Assembly (NCBI GenBank): GCA_945861385.1
Contig: CAMAUI010000017.1
Location: forward strand, 1 to 53,470
Source: Prosthecobacter debontii
GTDB taxonomy: Bacteria; Verrucomicrobiota; Verrucomicrobiia; Chthoniobacterales; Chthoniobacteraceae
Direction: 5' to 3'
DNA: 53,470 nucleotides
Shown: one piece after another, positions 39,031 to 48,215 of the stretch
How positions within the stretch are numbered: position 1 is the stretch's first letter
How the letters are laid out: each line of letters begins with the position of its first letter
Notes under the pieces: model-generated
What the model saw: the letters and a program-made list of their open reading frames with translations, nothing else
Told to the model about the DNA's origin: nothing
Databases searched by the model: none
Made by a program: the position numbers and the translations under genes

Positions 39031-39067
39031 ACAGCCCGCTCCGATCCCGGTGCGGGCTGTTTGCTTT
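39031..39067 (+). terminator. Rho-independent terminator after the coiled-coil gene pair
   Basis: A perfect 9-bp stem ACAGCCCGC (39031-39039) with GCGGGCTGT (39052-39060), a 12-base loop and the T-rich tail TTGCTTTT. It ends the transcript of the two small membrane proteins before trpS. Confidence 0.85.
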
Positions 39068-39166
39068 TCAGGTTTCACCTCGCAAGCCGGGCGGTATTCC
39101 TCCGGTAGTGCTTTCCCCCACGTGGGCGCTCGACATGCGTGCGGCGCGTCCACATTTTCCCGCGCG

Positions 39167-40159
39167 ATGAAACGCATCCTATCCGGGATCAAGCCCACCG
39201 GGGCGCCGCACCTCGGGAACTACTTCGGCATGATGAAGCCGTGCATCGCCTTGCAGGAGCAAGGGGAGGCGTTCTATTTCATCGCGGATTATCACGCGCT
39301 GACGACGGTGCGCGACCCGGAGGCGATGCGGGAGCACACGCGGGGAGTGGCTTTGGACTTCCTCGCATGCGGGCTGGATCCGGTGAAGGCGGTGATTTTC
39401 CGGCAGAGTGATGTGCCCGAGCATACGGAACTCGCGTGGATTTTGTCCTGCTTCACGCCGATGCCGATGCTGGAGAACTGCCACGCATTCAAGGATCACC
39501 TCGCCAAGCAAAAGACGCCGGTGCATGGGCTCTTTGCCTACCCGGTGCTGATGGCGGCGGATATTTTGCTCTACGATTCAAACGTGGTCCCGGTCGGGCG
39601 CGACCAGAAGCAGCATGTGGAGGTGACCCGCGACATCGCGGGTGCGATCAATCGCACTTACCCGAAGGCCGGGCACTCGCCGGGAGGAGACGGGCTGTTT
39701 GTGATCCCGGAACCAAGCATCATCCCGCACGTAGCCACGGTCGTCGGGCTGGACGGACAGAAGATGAGCAAGAGCTACGACAACACGATCCCAATCTTCG
39801 ACGCGGAGAAGCCGATGCGAAAAAAGATCATGGGCATCGTGACGGATTCGAGCCCTGTGGAAGCGCCGAAAGATCCCTCGGTCTCGACGATCGTGGCGCT
39901 TTACAGGCTGTTTGCGGGCGAGGCGGACGTGGAAAAAATGGAGGCGGACTTTCGCGCTGGCGGGGTGGGCTACGGGGATTTCAAGAAGCGGCTTTTTGAT
40001 GCGCTGTGGGAATATTTCCGGCCGATGCGCGAAAAGCGCGCTGCGCTCGCGGCGGACCCGACCCACGTGGACGGGGTGCTCGCCAGCGGGGCTGCGCGGG
40101 CGCACGCGGTGGCATCGGCCACGATGGAGCGGGTGCGCCGGGCGGTCGGCCTGCGGTGA
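39167..40159 (+). CDS. trpS: Tryptophan--tRNA ligase
   Basis: TrpRS charges tRNA-Trp with tryptophan at the expense of ATP. The ATG at 39167 (MKRILSGIKPTGAPHLGNYF) gives 330 residues, the usual size. The class I HIGH-type motif is seen as PHLGN, and the KMSKS loop is exact in DGQKMSKSYDN. The aminoacid-site segment YPVLMAADILLY is family-typical. An upstream in-frame start at 39050 is not conserved. It stands alone and converges on the helicase gene. Confidence 0.95.
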   Translation: MKRILSGIKPTGAPHLGNYFGMMKPCIALQEQGEAFYFIADYHALTTVRDPEAMREHTRGVALDFLACGLDPVKAVIFRQSDVPEHTELAWILSCFTPMPMLENCHAFKDHLAKQKTPVHGLFAYPVLMAADILLYDSNVVPVGRDQKQHVEVTRDIAGAINRTYPKAGHSPGGDGLFVIPEPSIIPHVATVVGLDGQKMSKSYDNTIPIFDAEKPMRKKIMGIVTDSSPVEAPKDPSVSTIVALYRLFAGEADVEKMEADFRAGGVGYGDFKKRLFDALWEYFRPMREKRAALAADPTHVDGVLASGAARAHAVASATMERVRRAVGLR

Positions 40160-40174
40160 GGGAATGCGCCTGCG

Positions 40175-40192
40175 TGCCATTCACGAATGGCA
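40175..40192. terminator. Hairpin between convergent trpS and helicase genes
   Basis: A perfect 7-bp stem TGCCATT (40175-40181) and AATGGCA (40186-40192) with a four-base loop lies in the 44-base gap. No T run follows on either strand, so termination here is likely weak. Confidence 0.35.
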
Positions 40193-40203
40193 ATGGCGTG
40201 TCC

Positions 40204-42324
40204 TCAAAACGCGCCTCTGCCAACTTCCCATGCCTCGATCAGCGCTCCCGGAATTTCCCCGAGGAAACGCGATGGGCGCTGGAACGAGTCATCAAAACCG
40301 CCCGCGAAGGACTCGCGTGGATACGCGAGGTAGAGTTCATCCCTCGCGCGGGTGATGGCCACGTAAAACAGCCGGCGCTCCTCCTCGATCGCCTCGCTGT
40401 TTTCCAGCGAACGCCCTGTCGGGAATTTTCCGTCGGCGAGCCAGATGACGAAGACCGCCCTCCACTCGAGGCCCTTGGCCTGGTGGACGCTGCTGAGCGT
40501 GACCCGCTCGGGGTCGTCCTTGGCGACCGCTTCGTGATCGAGGCTGGTGAGGAGCGCGAGCTGGTCGAGAAATGACTGCGGGCTTTCGTATTGCTCGGAG
40601 AAACTGGCGAGCGTGTTGATGTCATCGCGGCGCTGGTCGTAGTTGGGATATTTTCCGAGCAGATAGTCGTCATACACGGCCTCCATGATGCTCCCGATCA
40701 TCTTCGCGGGCGGCACGAGGCGGCCATCGGGGGCAAGTTCGTCGAGCGTCAGGGCGAGTTGCTCCCATGATTTCTGCGAACGGCCAGGGACTTTGAGCGG
40801 GCAAAGAAGCGTCTTGATGGAAGGAAGCCCTTCCCACGGATTCGCGACGGTTTCAGGCAGCTCATCGGTCGGCGTGTCGGCTGCGCTCACGACAGGCTGC
40901 TGCGGTGCTGTGCTGTTGCCGGGAGGCGAGAGCGGCTCGACTGCGGAGGTGACGCCGGCTTTTTGGAGTGCCCCGGCGACTTTGTCCCACAGCCCGTCCG
41001 CACTGCGCGAGCCGATGCCGGGAAGCAGCTTCACCATCCGCTTGAATGCAACCTCGTCGCGCGGATTCACCACCCATTTCATGAATGCCGAGACGTCCTT
41101 GATATGCGCCTGCTCGAAAAACCGCAGCCCGCTCGTCAGCTCGAACGGGATGCCGCGGCGCGTGAGTTCCATCTGCAATTCCATCGAGTGAAAGTGCGCG
41201 CGGTAAAGCACGGCCATCTCCTCCAGCGGTACGCCATCCTCGTGCAGCTCGAGGATGCGCTGCGCGACAAACTGCGCCTGCTGCCGCGAGTCGGGCAGCG
41301 GCACAAGCGCCGGACGCACGCCGGCGCTCTTCCGCGCTGCGCGCAGTTCCTTGGGAAATTGCTTCGCATTCGCCGCGATCGCCGCATTCGCGACGGCGAG
41401 GACCTCCGGGACGCTGCGGTAGTTGGTCTCGATTTTATACACGACCGCTCCGGCGTGGAGCTTTGGAAATTCGAGGATGTTCCGGAAGTCCGCGCCGCGC
41501 CACGAGTAGATGCTCTGCGCGTCATCCCCCACGACCATCACGTTGTGGTGCCGCGCCGCGAGGATCTCGATGAAGTCATTCTGCAGATGGTTCGTGTCCT
41601 GGTACTCATCCACGAGGATGAACTGGAACTGCCGCTGGTAATGCTCCGCGATGTGCGGGTGCGCGCGGAACAGGCCCACGGTCTTTTCGAGCAGGTCGTC
41701 GAAATCCATCGCATTCGCCTTCCGCTTGCGCGCCTCATATTTTTTTCGCGCCTCGATGAACTGCTCCTCGTATTCGAGGAAGTGCGGGTATTTCCCGGAG
41801 AGGATTTCATCGAGCGGGCGCCCCGTGTTGAGCTGATAGCTGAGCACGTCGGCGACGACCCCGCTCTTCGGAAAGATCTTCTCCTTCGGGTCGAATCCCA
41901 GCGATGCGACCACGCCGTCCATCATGTCCTCCGAGTCCTCGCGGTCCATGATGCTGAACCCCGGCGCAAAGCCAGCCTCGCCCGGATGCCGGCGGAGGAT
42001 GCGATTGCCGATGCTGTGAAAAGTGCCGCCCCACAGCCCGCCGAGATCATCGCTCACCAGCGCCGCCACGCGGTCGAGCATCTCACGCGAAGCCTTGTTC
42101 GTGAAAGTGAGCAGCAGGATGTGCTGCGAGCGGATGCCGTTCTCGATGAGATACGCCACGCGGTACGTGAGCGTGCGGGTCTTTCCCGAGCCCGCTCCCG
42201 CGATCACCAGCGCCGGCCCCGGCGGGGCGGTGACGGCCGCAAGCTGCTGCGGGTTCAGCTCCCCGGCAAAATCAATGCGCGGCCCGGCGGGAGCCTGCTG
42301 GTGAAGTGTGTATTGGCGCGCCAT
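40204..42324 (-). CDS. UvrD/PcrA/Rep-type superfamily 1 DNA helicase
   Basis: The ATG at 42324 (MARQYTLHQQAP) gives 706 residues; the frame extends upstream but without family match. SF1 motifs occur in order: Q-motif LNPQQLAAVTAPPGP, Walker A IAGAGSGKTRT, motif II VDEYQDTN, motif III DDAQSIYSWRGAD, motif IV YRSVPEVL, motif V SVHQAKGLEW and motif VI VAITRARDEL. Such enzymes unwind 3'-5' in repair and replication restart. Length and order fit PcrA/UvrD. A Pro/Ser/Thr-rich insert near residues 445-490 is unusual. Which member (UvrD, Rep or PcrA) cannot be told. Confidence 0.92.
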   Translation of the reverse strand: MARQYTLHQQAPAGPRIDFAGELNPQQLAAVTAPPGPALVIAGAGSGKTRTLTYRVAYLIENGIRSQHILLLTFTNKASREMLDRVAALVSDDLGGLWGGTFHSIGNRILRRHPGEAGFAPGFSIMDREDSEDMMDGVVASLGFDPKEKIFPKSGVVADVLSYQLNTGRPLDEILSGKYPHFLEYEEQFIEARKKYEARKRKANAMDFDDLLEKTVGLFRAHPHIAEHYQRQFQFILVDEYQDTNHLQNDFIEILAARHHNVMVVGDDAQSIYSWRGADFRNILEFPKLHAGAVVYKIETNYRSVPEVLAVANAAIAANAKQFPKELRAARKSAGVRPALVPLPDSRQQAQFVAQRILELHEDGVPLEEMAVLYRAHFHSMELQMELTRRGIPFELTSGLRFFEQAHIKDVSAFMKWVVNPRDEVAFKRMVKLLPGIGSRSADGLWDKVAGALQKAGVTSAVEPLSPPGNSTAPQQPVVSAADTPTDELPETVANPWEGLPSIKTLLCPLKVPGRSQKSWEQLALTLDELAPDGRLVPPAKMIGSIMEAVYDDYLLGKYPNYDQRRDDINTLASFSEQYESPQSFLDQLALLTSLDHEAVAKDDPERVTLSSVHQAKGLEWRAVFVIWLADGKFPTGRSLENSEAIEEERRLFYVAITRARDELYLAYPRESFAGGFDDSFQRPSRFLGEIPGALIEAWEVGRGAF

Positions 42325-42358
42325 GCTCCGACACCATTGGCGGATGCCCGCCGACAAT

Positions 42359-42404
42359 TGAACAAAAAAGAAAACCCGGAACCCGCCCACGGCGGATTCC
42401 GGGT
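42359..42404 (-). terminator. Rho-independent terminator after the ferredoxin gene
   Basis: On the minus strand an outer stem ACCCGGAA (42374-42381) with TTCCGGGT (42397-42404) and an inner stem CCGCC/GGCGG form a long hairpin followed by TTTTCTTTTTT. It ends the ferredoxin transcript. Confidence 0.8.
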
Positions 42405-42429
42405 CTGAGAGCTTGGGTTTTCGGGTGGG

Positions 42430-42666
42430 CTACTCGCCGTCTTCGGCGATCGCGGCCTGCGGGCACACGTCGCGCGCGGACTGCGCGTGGGCGAGTTCCG
42501 CGTCCCCCTCGGGCTGCTTGTGGAAATACACCTTCGACTCGTCGGCGTTGTATTTCAAAAGCTCGGGTGCCTCATCGAGGCACACGCGACACGGGGTGCA
42601 TAGTTCATTGTCCACATACCAGGGGCCGGGGACGTTTTCGGGTACTTTGTTGTTTTTGTCTGCCAT
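42430..42666 (-). CDS. [4Fe-4S] ferredoxin
   Basis: The ATG at 42666 (MADKNNKVPENV) gives 78 residues. One [4Fe-4S] cluster would bind Cys23, Cys26 and Cys29 in CTPCRVC and Cys68 in DVCPQAA. The acid-rich sequence resembles small single-cluster ferredoxins that carry electrons to cytochromes P450, dehydrogenases or radical SAM enzymes. No redox partner is adjacent: it lies between the helicase and an EF-hand gene. The terminator follows directly. Confidence 0.85.
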   Translation of the reverse strand: MADKNNKVPENVPGPWYVDNELCTPCRVCLDEAPELLKYNADESKVYFHKQPEGDAELAHAQSARDVCPQAAIAEDGE

Positions 42667-42772
42667 AGGATTTGAATTGGTTCGCGCTCCGAGTAGCGGA
42701 GCATGCACGGCTTTGGCAAGTGGAGCTTTGCATTTTTTCCCGCGCATGGTGCAGCACTGGCCGCAAACGAAA

Positions 42773-42801
42773 GCGCCGCGCCCGGGTTGCGGACGCGGCG
42801 C
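42773..42801 (-). terminator. Terminator after the EF-hand gene
   Basis: An 8-bp stem GCGCCGCG (42773-42780) with CGCGGCGC (42794-42801) has, on the minus strand, the tail TTTCGTTTG. It lies just past the stop of the EF-hand gene. Confidence 0.6.
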
Positions 42802-42817
42802 ATGGATTCGCGCGAGC

Positions 42818-43114
42818 CTACTGTTTCGGGGCGTCCTTGTCCGGCTGGCCGTGTTTTCTCCCCGGCTTGCCGCCTCCCTTGCCGTGAGGCCCATGGGGCG
42901 GACGGTGCGCTTTGAATTCCTCGAGGCTGAGCACGCCATCGGCATTGGTATCCAGCTTCTTGAAGATTTCCTCCAAGTTGGGGCGTTCCTTGCCGCCTGG
43001 ACCACCAGGGCCACCGCCGGGCGCGCCGGGCGGCGGGCCTTTGGGTCTGTCTTGTGCGAATGCAAGCGTCGAGGCCACGGCCAGCGCTCCGAGTATGATG
43101 CTGAGTGTTTTCAT
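42818..43114 (-). CDS. Secreted EF-hand calcium-binding protein
   Basis: The ATG at 43114 gives 98 residues with a signal peptide (MKTLSIILGALAVASTLAFA, cut before QDRP). A Gly/Pro-rich segment leads to a single EF-hand loop at residues 55-66, DTNADGVLSLEE, which has the Asp/Asn/Asp and final Glu ligands for Ca2+. The tail is rich in Gly, His, Lys and Pro. Such small exported EF-hand proteins are common in Planctomycetes and Verrucomicrobia, but their roles are mostly unknown. Confidence 0.8.
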   Translation of the reverse strand: MKTLSIILGALAVASTLAFAQDRPKGPPPGAPGGGPGGPGGKERPNLEEIFKKLDTNADGVLSLEEFKAHRPPHGPHGKGGGKPGRKHGQPDKDAPKQ

Positions 43115-43357
43115 TGTTATGGTTTGTGTTTTTGTTGCTCCCCGCGGAATGCGGTGAATCACGGTGATTACAACCACGACACCCCGCGCAAGTTGCCGGG
43201 AGTTTTGTAAAGGAGTGGTAAACCTCCCATCCTGCATGCCCCACCTTTCCTGCGACTGAATGACGCGCCGGTTTTTGCGCTCGACGCCGCGCCCTGCGGA
43301 TGAGACTCGGAGCGTGACCGCCCGCGATCTGTTTCGCAAGGGCCGCACAAGCTCAAC

Positions 43358-45739
43358 ATGATCGCCTCCATCACGCAGTTCCTGCAGGATAACCATGACT
43401 ATCTGGCCCTTCTTGCCGCGTTTGCCATCGTGTTTGCGCTGCTGGAGGTGGCGCTGCGCAAGCTGCGCGACTGCCGCCTTCCACTCGTCGTCTGGCTCAT
43501 CGTCATCGGGATTGCAGCCGGTGGCTACTGGTCCACTCACCAGGCTGGCGAACGGGCGCGGGAAAACATCGAGCGCATCGTCGAGTCGCTCGCACCCACC
43601 TACGCGGCGGAGTTGCAGCGCATGGGGCACGCGAAGCTCACCTCGCAGACCGCCCCGGAAGACCCGCTCTATCTTTCCATGGTGGATGCGATCCTGCACT
43701 GGCAGCGCCTGAACCGTTTTGCGCACGATATTTACACCATCCGCAAGCTGCCCGACGGCAGCAACGTGTTCATCGTGGATCCGGAGACCGACTATAACCA
43801 CGATGGCAAGTTCGAGGGCGAAACCGAGGCCCGCACGGAAATCGGGACGGTGTTCGAGGAAGCCGACGCCGGCATGGAAAGCGCATTCCGCGGCACCGCA
43901 AACTTCAACCGGGAGATCGTGAAAGATGAATGGGGCGAGTGGGTCGGCGCATGGGCGCCACTCTTCGGCACGGATGGAAAAGTGGAGGCGGTGCTCGGCG
44001 TTGACTTCCATGCGAGGGAGTGGCGCGCCGCGACCAGTGCTGCGCGCACCGAGGCGCTCTCCCGCATCGCGCTGCTCGCTATCATCGTCGCCATTAGCGG
44101 CGCGTTCATCGGCATCCTGAGGGCCGATGTCGCCCGCCGCGCACTGGCCGAGGCCCGCTCGCGCGCTGCCGAGGAGCGGATGGCGCTCACACTCAAACGC
44201 ATGCCGCTCGGCTTCGTCGAATGGAGCACCTTCGCCGAATGCCTCACGTGGAACCCCGCCGCGGAGCGCATCTTCGGGCACAAGGCCGACGACGTGCTCG
44301 GTAAGCGCATCTTCCCACTGATCGTCGCACCTGGCGCCCGCGAGCACGTGGACCGCATCTGGGCGGCCCTGCTCACCCAGGGCGGCGGCACCCACAGCAT
44401 CAACGACAACCTCACCAAGGACGGCCGCCTCATCACCTGCGAATGGTTCAACACCCCTCTGCTCGCAGCGGAAGGCAAAGTCACCGGGATTTTCTCCATT
44501 GTGCAGGACATCACCGAGCGGGTGAGCCTCGAGAAACACGTGCAACAATCCCAGCGCCTGAACGCCGTCGGCCAGCTCGCAGCGGGCGTGGCCCACGACT
44601 TCAACAACATCCTCACCATCATCACCGGCCACACCGGCCTGTTGCTCAGCGAAGGAACCCTGCCCATGAGCGCGCGCCCGGATGTCGAACGCATCGAGGA
44701 CGCCGCCATCCGCGCCAGCGGCCTCACCCGCCAGCTTCTCGCCTTCAGCCGCCAGCACGCGATATTCCCCCGTCCTCTCAACCTCGGCGAAGTGGTGGAA
44801 AATTCCGCCTCCATGCTTGGCCGCATCCTCGGCGACGACGTGGCATTCAACGTCGGGACAGACACCGCGACGCCGCCGATCGAGGGCGACCCCGCGCTGC
44901 TCGACCAGGTCATCACCAATCTCGTCCTGAATTCACGCGACGCACTCCCCCGCGGCGGCGTCATTGAAGTCCGTTCCGGCCCAGCCGAAGTGACCCCCGC
45001 GCAAGCCGCCCTCAACCCCGACGCGCGCCCCGGCCTCGCCGCCTGCCTCACCGTCCGCGACAACGGCACCGGCATCCCCGCCGAGCATCTCGACCACATC
45101 TTCGAGCCGTTCTTCACCACCAAACACCCCGGCAAAGGCACGGGCCTCGGCCTTTCCGTCGTCCATGGAATCGTGAAGCAACACCATGGCTGGATCGAAG
45201 TTCAAAGCGCCCCCGGCAACGGAACCGAATTCCGCATCTTCTTTCCGCCGACCGAGAAAATCCCGACCGCCGAGGCCGCGCACTTTTCGCCCGAGCCGGC
45301 GGTCCCCCGCACCGGCAGCCGCAAGACCATCCTCATGGCCGAGGACGAAGCCATCGTCCGCGAAATCGCCCGCCTCATCCTCGAGCGCGCCGGCTACCGC
45401 GTCATCGAAGCCGCGGACGGTGTCGAAGCCCTCAAGCTCTGGATCCACCACTCGCACGAAGTGGACCTCCTCATCACCGACATGGTCATGCCCAACGGCG
45501 TCTCCGGCCGCGACCTCGCCCTCCGCCTCCTCGCCGAGCGCCCCGATCTCCCCGCCATCTACGCCAGCGGCTACAGCAAGGAACTCACCGCCCCAGACTT
45601 CCTCGAAACCGAAAAGCACGTCTTCCTTCCAAAGCCATACCTCACCGACCATCTCCTCTCCACCGTCCGCAAATGCCTCGGCGACACCGGCACCACCCCG
45701 CCTCCCCCCGGCTCCTTCACCGCCACCGCAGGCATCTAG
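43358..45739 (+). CDS. Membrane hybrid sensor histidine kinase with PAS and receiver domains
   Basis: This 793-residue protein has two N-terminal membrane helices ([17 protein letters not shown] near 20; [12 protein letters not shown] near 43), a periplasmic Cache-like sensor to residue 235, and a third helix ([18 protein letters not shown]). A PAS domain ([10 protein letters not shown] through IVQDITERV) follows, then HisKA with the phosphorylated His413 in AHDFNN, the ATPase ([40 protein letters not shown]) and a C-terminal receiver with Asp708 in ITDMVMPN and KPYL. It senses an external signal and passes phosphate to its own receiver; no output regulator is adjacent. Confidence 0.93.
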   Translation: MIASITQFLQDNHDYLALLAAFAIVFALLEVALRKLRDCRLPLVVWLIVIGIAAGGYWSTHQAGERARENIERIVESLAPTYAAELQRMGHAKLTSQTAPEDPLYLSMVDAILHWQRLNRFAHDIYTIRKLPDGSNVFIVDPETDYNHDGKFEGETEARTEIGTVFEEADAGMESAFRGTANFNREIVKDEWGEWVGAWAPLFGTDGKVEAVLGVDFHAREWRAATSAARTEALSRIALLAIIVAISGAFIGILRADVARRALAEARSRAAEERMALTLKRMPLGFVEWSTFAECLTWNPAAERIFGHKADDVLGKRIFPLIVAPGAREHVDRIWAALLTQGGGTHSINDNLTKDGRLITCEWFNTPLLAAEGKVTGIFSIVQDITERVSLEKHVQQSQRLNAVGQLAAGVAHDFNNILTIITGHTGLLLSEGTLPMSARPDVERIEDAAIRASGLTRQLLAFSRQHAIFPRPLNLGEVVENSASMLGRILGDDVAFNVGTDTATPPIEGDPALLDQVITNLVLNSRDALPRGGVIEVRSGPAEVTPAQAALNPDARPGLAACLTVRDNGTGIPAEHLDHIFEPFFTTKHPGKGTGLGLSVVHGIVKQHHGWIEVQSAPGNGTEFRIFFPPTEKIPTAEAAHFSPEPAVPRTGSRKTILMAEDEAIVREIARLILERAGYRVIEAADGVEALKLWIHHSHEVDLLITDMVMPNGVSGRDLALRLLAERPDLPAIYASGYSKELTAPDFLETEKHVFLPKPYLTDHLLSTVRKCLGDTGTTPPPPGSFTATAGI

Positions 45740-45756
45740 CGCGGTTTAGAACCTGT

Positions 45757-45831
45757 CGTAGCCGGGTTCGTAAGAACGTGGGCACTTTTCTCAGAAGACG
45801 GCGTCCCCGCACTCTTACGAGTGCGGCTACG
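45757..45831. repeat. Long imperfect palindrome between convergent genes
   Basis: Arms 45757-45782 and 45805-45831 are imperfect inverted repeats sharing CGTAGCCG and TCGTAAGA blocks, with about 22 bases between. The stop of the GT4 gene lies in the right arm. Intergenic position and internal symmetry suggest a dispersed palindromic repeat that may also end transcription from both sides. Confidence 0.6.
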
Positions 45832-46945
45832 GTTTTGCAGCAGGATTGGACGTCCCAGCGAGCAAAGGCGCGAGGTGCTCCGTGTAAACCGTCTCCCACG
45901 CCGATGCGCGCATGGCCTCCTTGCGCGCGAGGATGCGCTCATCCGCCGCCGCAAAATCGCTGATGCTTTTCGCGATCTCTCCCGGCGGCGCATCCGGGGG
46001 AAAAAATGTCGCGCCCCGCGCCGCCAGCGAGCGCAGCGGCTCGATGTCCGAGCAGAAAACGGGAAGGCCGTGTACTGCCGCCTCGATCACCGGGAGGCCG
46101 AAGCCCTCGCTGCGGCTGGGGAAGAACAGCGCGTCGGCCACGCGGTAAAGCCCCGCAATTTCAGACGCGCCCACCGGGAATCTCTCCGCGGCGAAAAGCA
46201 CCGCGGCACCGGCACCGGGCGCGGCGCGCAGCACGGCGAGTTCCGCCGCGTACTGCCGCGAGGCCGGGTTGTGGGAATCCTCCGCGCCGGTGACGATGAG
46301 TGTCGCGCGATGCCCCGCCGCATTCATCGCCGCGACGACGCGGATGCCGCACTCGATGTTCTTCCGGCGAAGGATCCGCGCGGGATGCAGGAGCACGAGG
46401 CGGCCGTCGAAAAGCGCCGCCTCCTCCGCCATGCGCGCGACGGCATCCGGCAGGCCGAGCACCTCGCCTGGATCGAATCCGTCCGGCACCACGCGCGCCC
46501 CGATGCCCAGCGCCTCGTGCAACTGGCGGCGCCGCAGCGCGGAGACCGCGATGTATTCGAAACCCGCAAAACAACGCGCAATCTCCGCGGGGACTGGCGC
46601 GAGATCGGCGTTGCACAGCGCGAGGTCATGCGTCCACGCGAGGAAACGCACGCCGGGCAGCCGCTCGGGCAGCGCGGCCAGCGCGAGCGTCAGCGCGGGA
46701 TCGAACGGCATCGTCATGACGTTGTGGACGACCACCACATCCTGCCCCGCGCATACCTCGCGCAGCCATCCCGGCGCGGTGCCGCCACCCGGGATACGCA
46801 GCACATTTTCACCCTCCCCGCCGCGCTGGCAGATGAGCGTCACCGCATGCCCGTGCCTTTCAAAAAGCCGCGCATGCCCGGCGACCACCCGCTCGACGCC
46901 GCCGACCACCGGCCCGCAAGTGTAGTGGACAAGCGCGATCCTCAT
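45827..46945 (-). CDS. GT4 family glycosyltransferase
   Basis: The ATG at 46945 (MRIALVHYTCGPVVGGVERV) gives 372 residues. The GT-B fold shows the N-terminal GGVERV loop, VVVHNV, AWTHDLALC, SALRRRQL, VVPDGFDP, and the C-terminal donor site PSRSEGFGLPVIEA with the E(x7)E motif (EGFGLPVIE). LLHPARILRRKNIE is the sugar-nucleotide loop. These enzymes add a sugar to polysaccharide, LPS core or glycolipid using nucleotide sugars. The acceptor is unknown. It is divergent from the lipoprotein gene, with 27 bases between starts. Confidence 0.88.
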   Translation of the reverse strand: MRIALVHYTCGPVVGGVERVVAGHARLFERHGHAVTLICQRGGEGENVLRIPGGGTAPGWLREVCAGQDVVVVHNVMTMPFDPALTLALAALPERLPGVRFLAWTHDLALCNADLAPVPAEIARCFAGFEYIAVSALRRRQLHEALGIGARVVPDGFDPGEVLGLPDAVARMAEEAALFDGRLVLLHPARILRRKNIECGIRVVAAMNAAGHRATLIVTGAEDSHNPASRQYAAELAVLRAAPGAGAAVLFAAERFPVGASEIAGLYRVADALFFPSRSEGFGLPVIEAAVHGLPVFCSDIEPLRSLAARGATFFPPDAPPGEIAKSISDFAAADERILARKEAMRASAWETVYTEHLAPLLAGTSNPAAKP

Positions 46946-46972
46946 GGCCCGGCGACTGCTCCCCCGCTCTGC

Positions 46973-47173
46973 ATGAAAGTTCTCATTCTCGGCATCGGTG
47001 CAGTCTATATCCTCACGGCCTGCGACAGCGAAAAGAAATCCGCCGACTCCACTCCCCCGTCCGCCGTCAAGCCGGCGGCAGCGCCCCACAGCAATCCGAT
47101 CAAGGCGCCGATTGACCGCACTCGCGCCGTGCTCGACGTGGTGAAAAAGCAGAACACCGGCGAGCAGCCGTGA
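46973..47173 (+). CDS. Small putative lipoprotein
   Basis: The ATG at 46973 gives 66 residues beginning MKVLILGIGAVYILTACDSEKK, with lipobox LTAC and Cys lipidation followed by Asp (a +2 Asp favours inner-membrane retention in enterobacteria). The rest is Pro/Ala/Lys-rich with RTRAVLDVVKKQNTGEQP. A 21-base gap separates it from the carboxypeptidase gene, so co-transcription is likely. Function unknown. Confidence 0.6.
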   Translation: MKVLILGIGAVYILTACDSEKKSADSTPPSAVKPAAAPHSNPIKAPIDRTRAVLDVVKKQNTGEQP

Positions 47174-47194
47174 GCTTGAAAGTGGCGCGGAAGG

Positions 47195-48214
47195 ATGTCC
47201 GCCCCGTTGCGCAGCTTCCCGGTTTTTTCGCACCCTGCACCGCACCATCCGGGTTTTGCCTTCCGCTCCGCGCGTTTCTTCGCGCATAAGGGCGTGGTGA
47301 GTTTCAGCCGAATCGCAGCCCTGTGCCTCTCGCTAGTCGTTTCCACGCTCCCATCGCTCGCGGCGGGGAAGTCCCGCGCCACCCCGCGCCCGCGCGCGGA
47401 ATCGCCCGGCGTCGCGCGCCCTTTCGCCGTGCCGGATGACGATGACCCGAACGTCTTCCCGGCGATCAGCGCGGAGGCCGTCCTGCTTTGCGACGCGGCA
47501 ACCGGGCGCGTCCTCTACGAGAAAAATGCGGACGCTGTGCGGCCGGTGGCCAGCACGCAGAAACTGCTGACTGCGCTCGTCATCGCGGAAGCCGGGGACT
47601 TGAACGGCAAGGTGAAGGTCGCCGCGGGCGACTCGGATTGCGAGCCGACGAAGCTGGGCCTGAAAACCGGCGAGGTCTATCGCCGCTACGAACTGCTGCG
47701 CGTGCTGCTCATCAAAAGCATGAACGACGTGGCGCGCTGCCTCGCGCGGGACAACGCGGGGAGCCAAAGTGATTTCGCGGCGAAGATGAATGCGAAGGCT
47801 CGCGAACTCGGCATGCGAAACTCGAACTTCGTAAACCCAAACGGGCTGACTGAGCGCGGGCAGTACAGCACCGCGCGCGACATGGGCAGACTCGCGCTGC
47901 ACGCCTACCGCAACCGTGTCATCCGCGGCATCGTCTCCACGCGCGTGCTCCCGTGGACCACGCCATCCGGCAAGACGATGACATTTGAGAACACCAACAA
48001 ACTGCTCAAATACTTCGGCGCCTGCAACGGGATGAAGACCGGCTATACGGAGGCCTCTGGAAATTGCCTGATTTCCAGCGCGTCCGAGGGCGGCAAGCAC
48101 ACCATCTGCGTGGTGCTCGGCGAAAAGCGCAGGAGCGAAATTTTCAATGACAGTTACAAGCTGATGCATTGGGGTCTGCACCAATTGCGGACGCAGCCCG
48201 CCGAGCCGCGCTGA
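47195..48214 (+). CDS. D-alanyl-D-alanine carboxypeptidase (S11 family, DacF/PBP5-like)
   Basis: This enzyme trims terminal D-Ala from peptidoglycan stem peptides. The active-site motifs are SxxK at Ser120-Thr-Gln-Lys123 (VASTQKLLTALVIAE), SxN at Ser175-Met-Asn177 (IKSMNDVA), and KTG from Lys281 (GMKTGYTEASGNCL), numbered from 47195. A signal peptide is seen at VVSFSRIAALCLSLVVSTLP, so the true start may be the GTG at 47294 or 47297 rather than 47195, where the ATG lacks proper spacing to a ribosome site. The C-terminal anchor domain of PBP5 is absent. bioF follows one base after its stop. Confidence 0.88.
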   Translation: MSAPLRSFPVFSHPAPHHPGFAFRSARFFAHKGVVSFSRIAALCLSLVVSTLPSLAAGKSRATPRPRAESPGVARPFAVPDDDDPNVFPAISAEAVLLCDAATGRVLYEKNADAVRPVASTQKLLTALVIAEAGDLNGKVKVAAGDSDCEPTKLGLKTGEVYRRYELLRVLLIKSMNDVARCLARDNAGSQSDFAAKMNAKARELGMRNSNFVNPNGLTERGQYSTARDMGRLALHAYRNRVIRGIVSTRVLPWTTPSGKTMTFENTNKLLKYFGACNGMKTGYTEASGNCLISSASEGGKHTICVVLGEKRRSEIFNDSYKLMHWGLHQLRTQPAEPR

Positions 48215-48215
48215 A

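Noticed and set aside
40862-42408. Plus-strand open frames opposite the helicase gene
   Set aside because: The helicase has all SF1 motifs; these frames are shadows.
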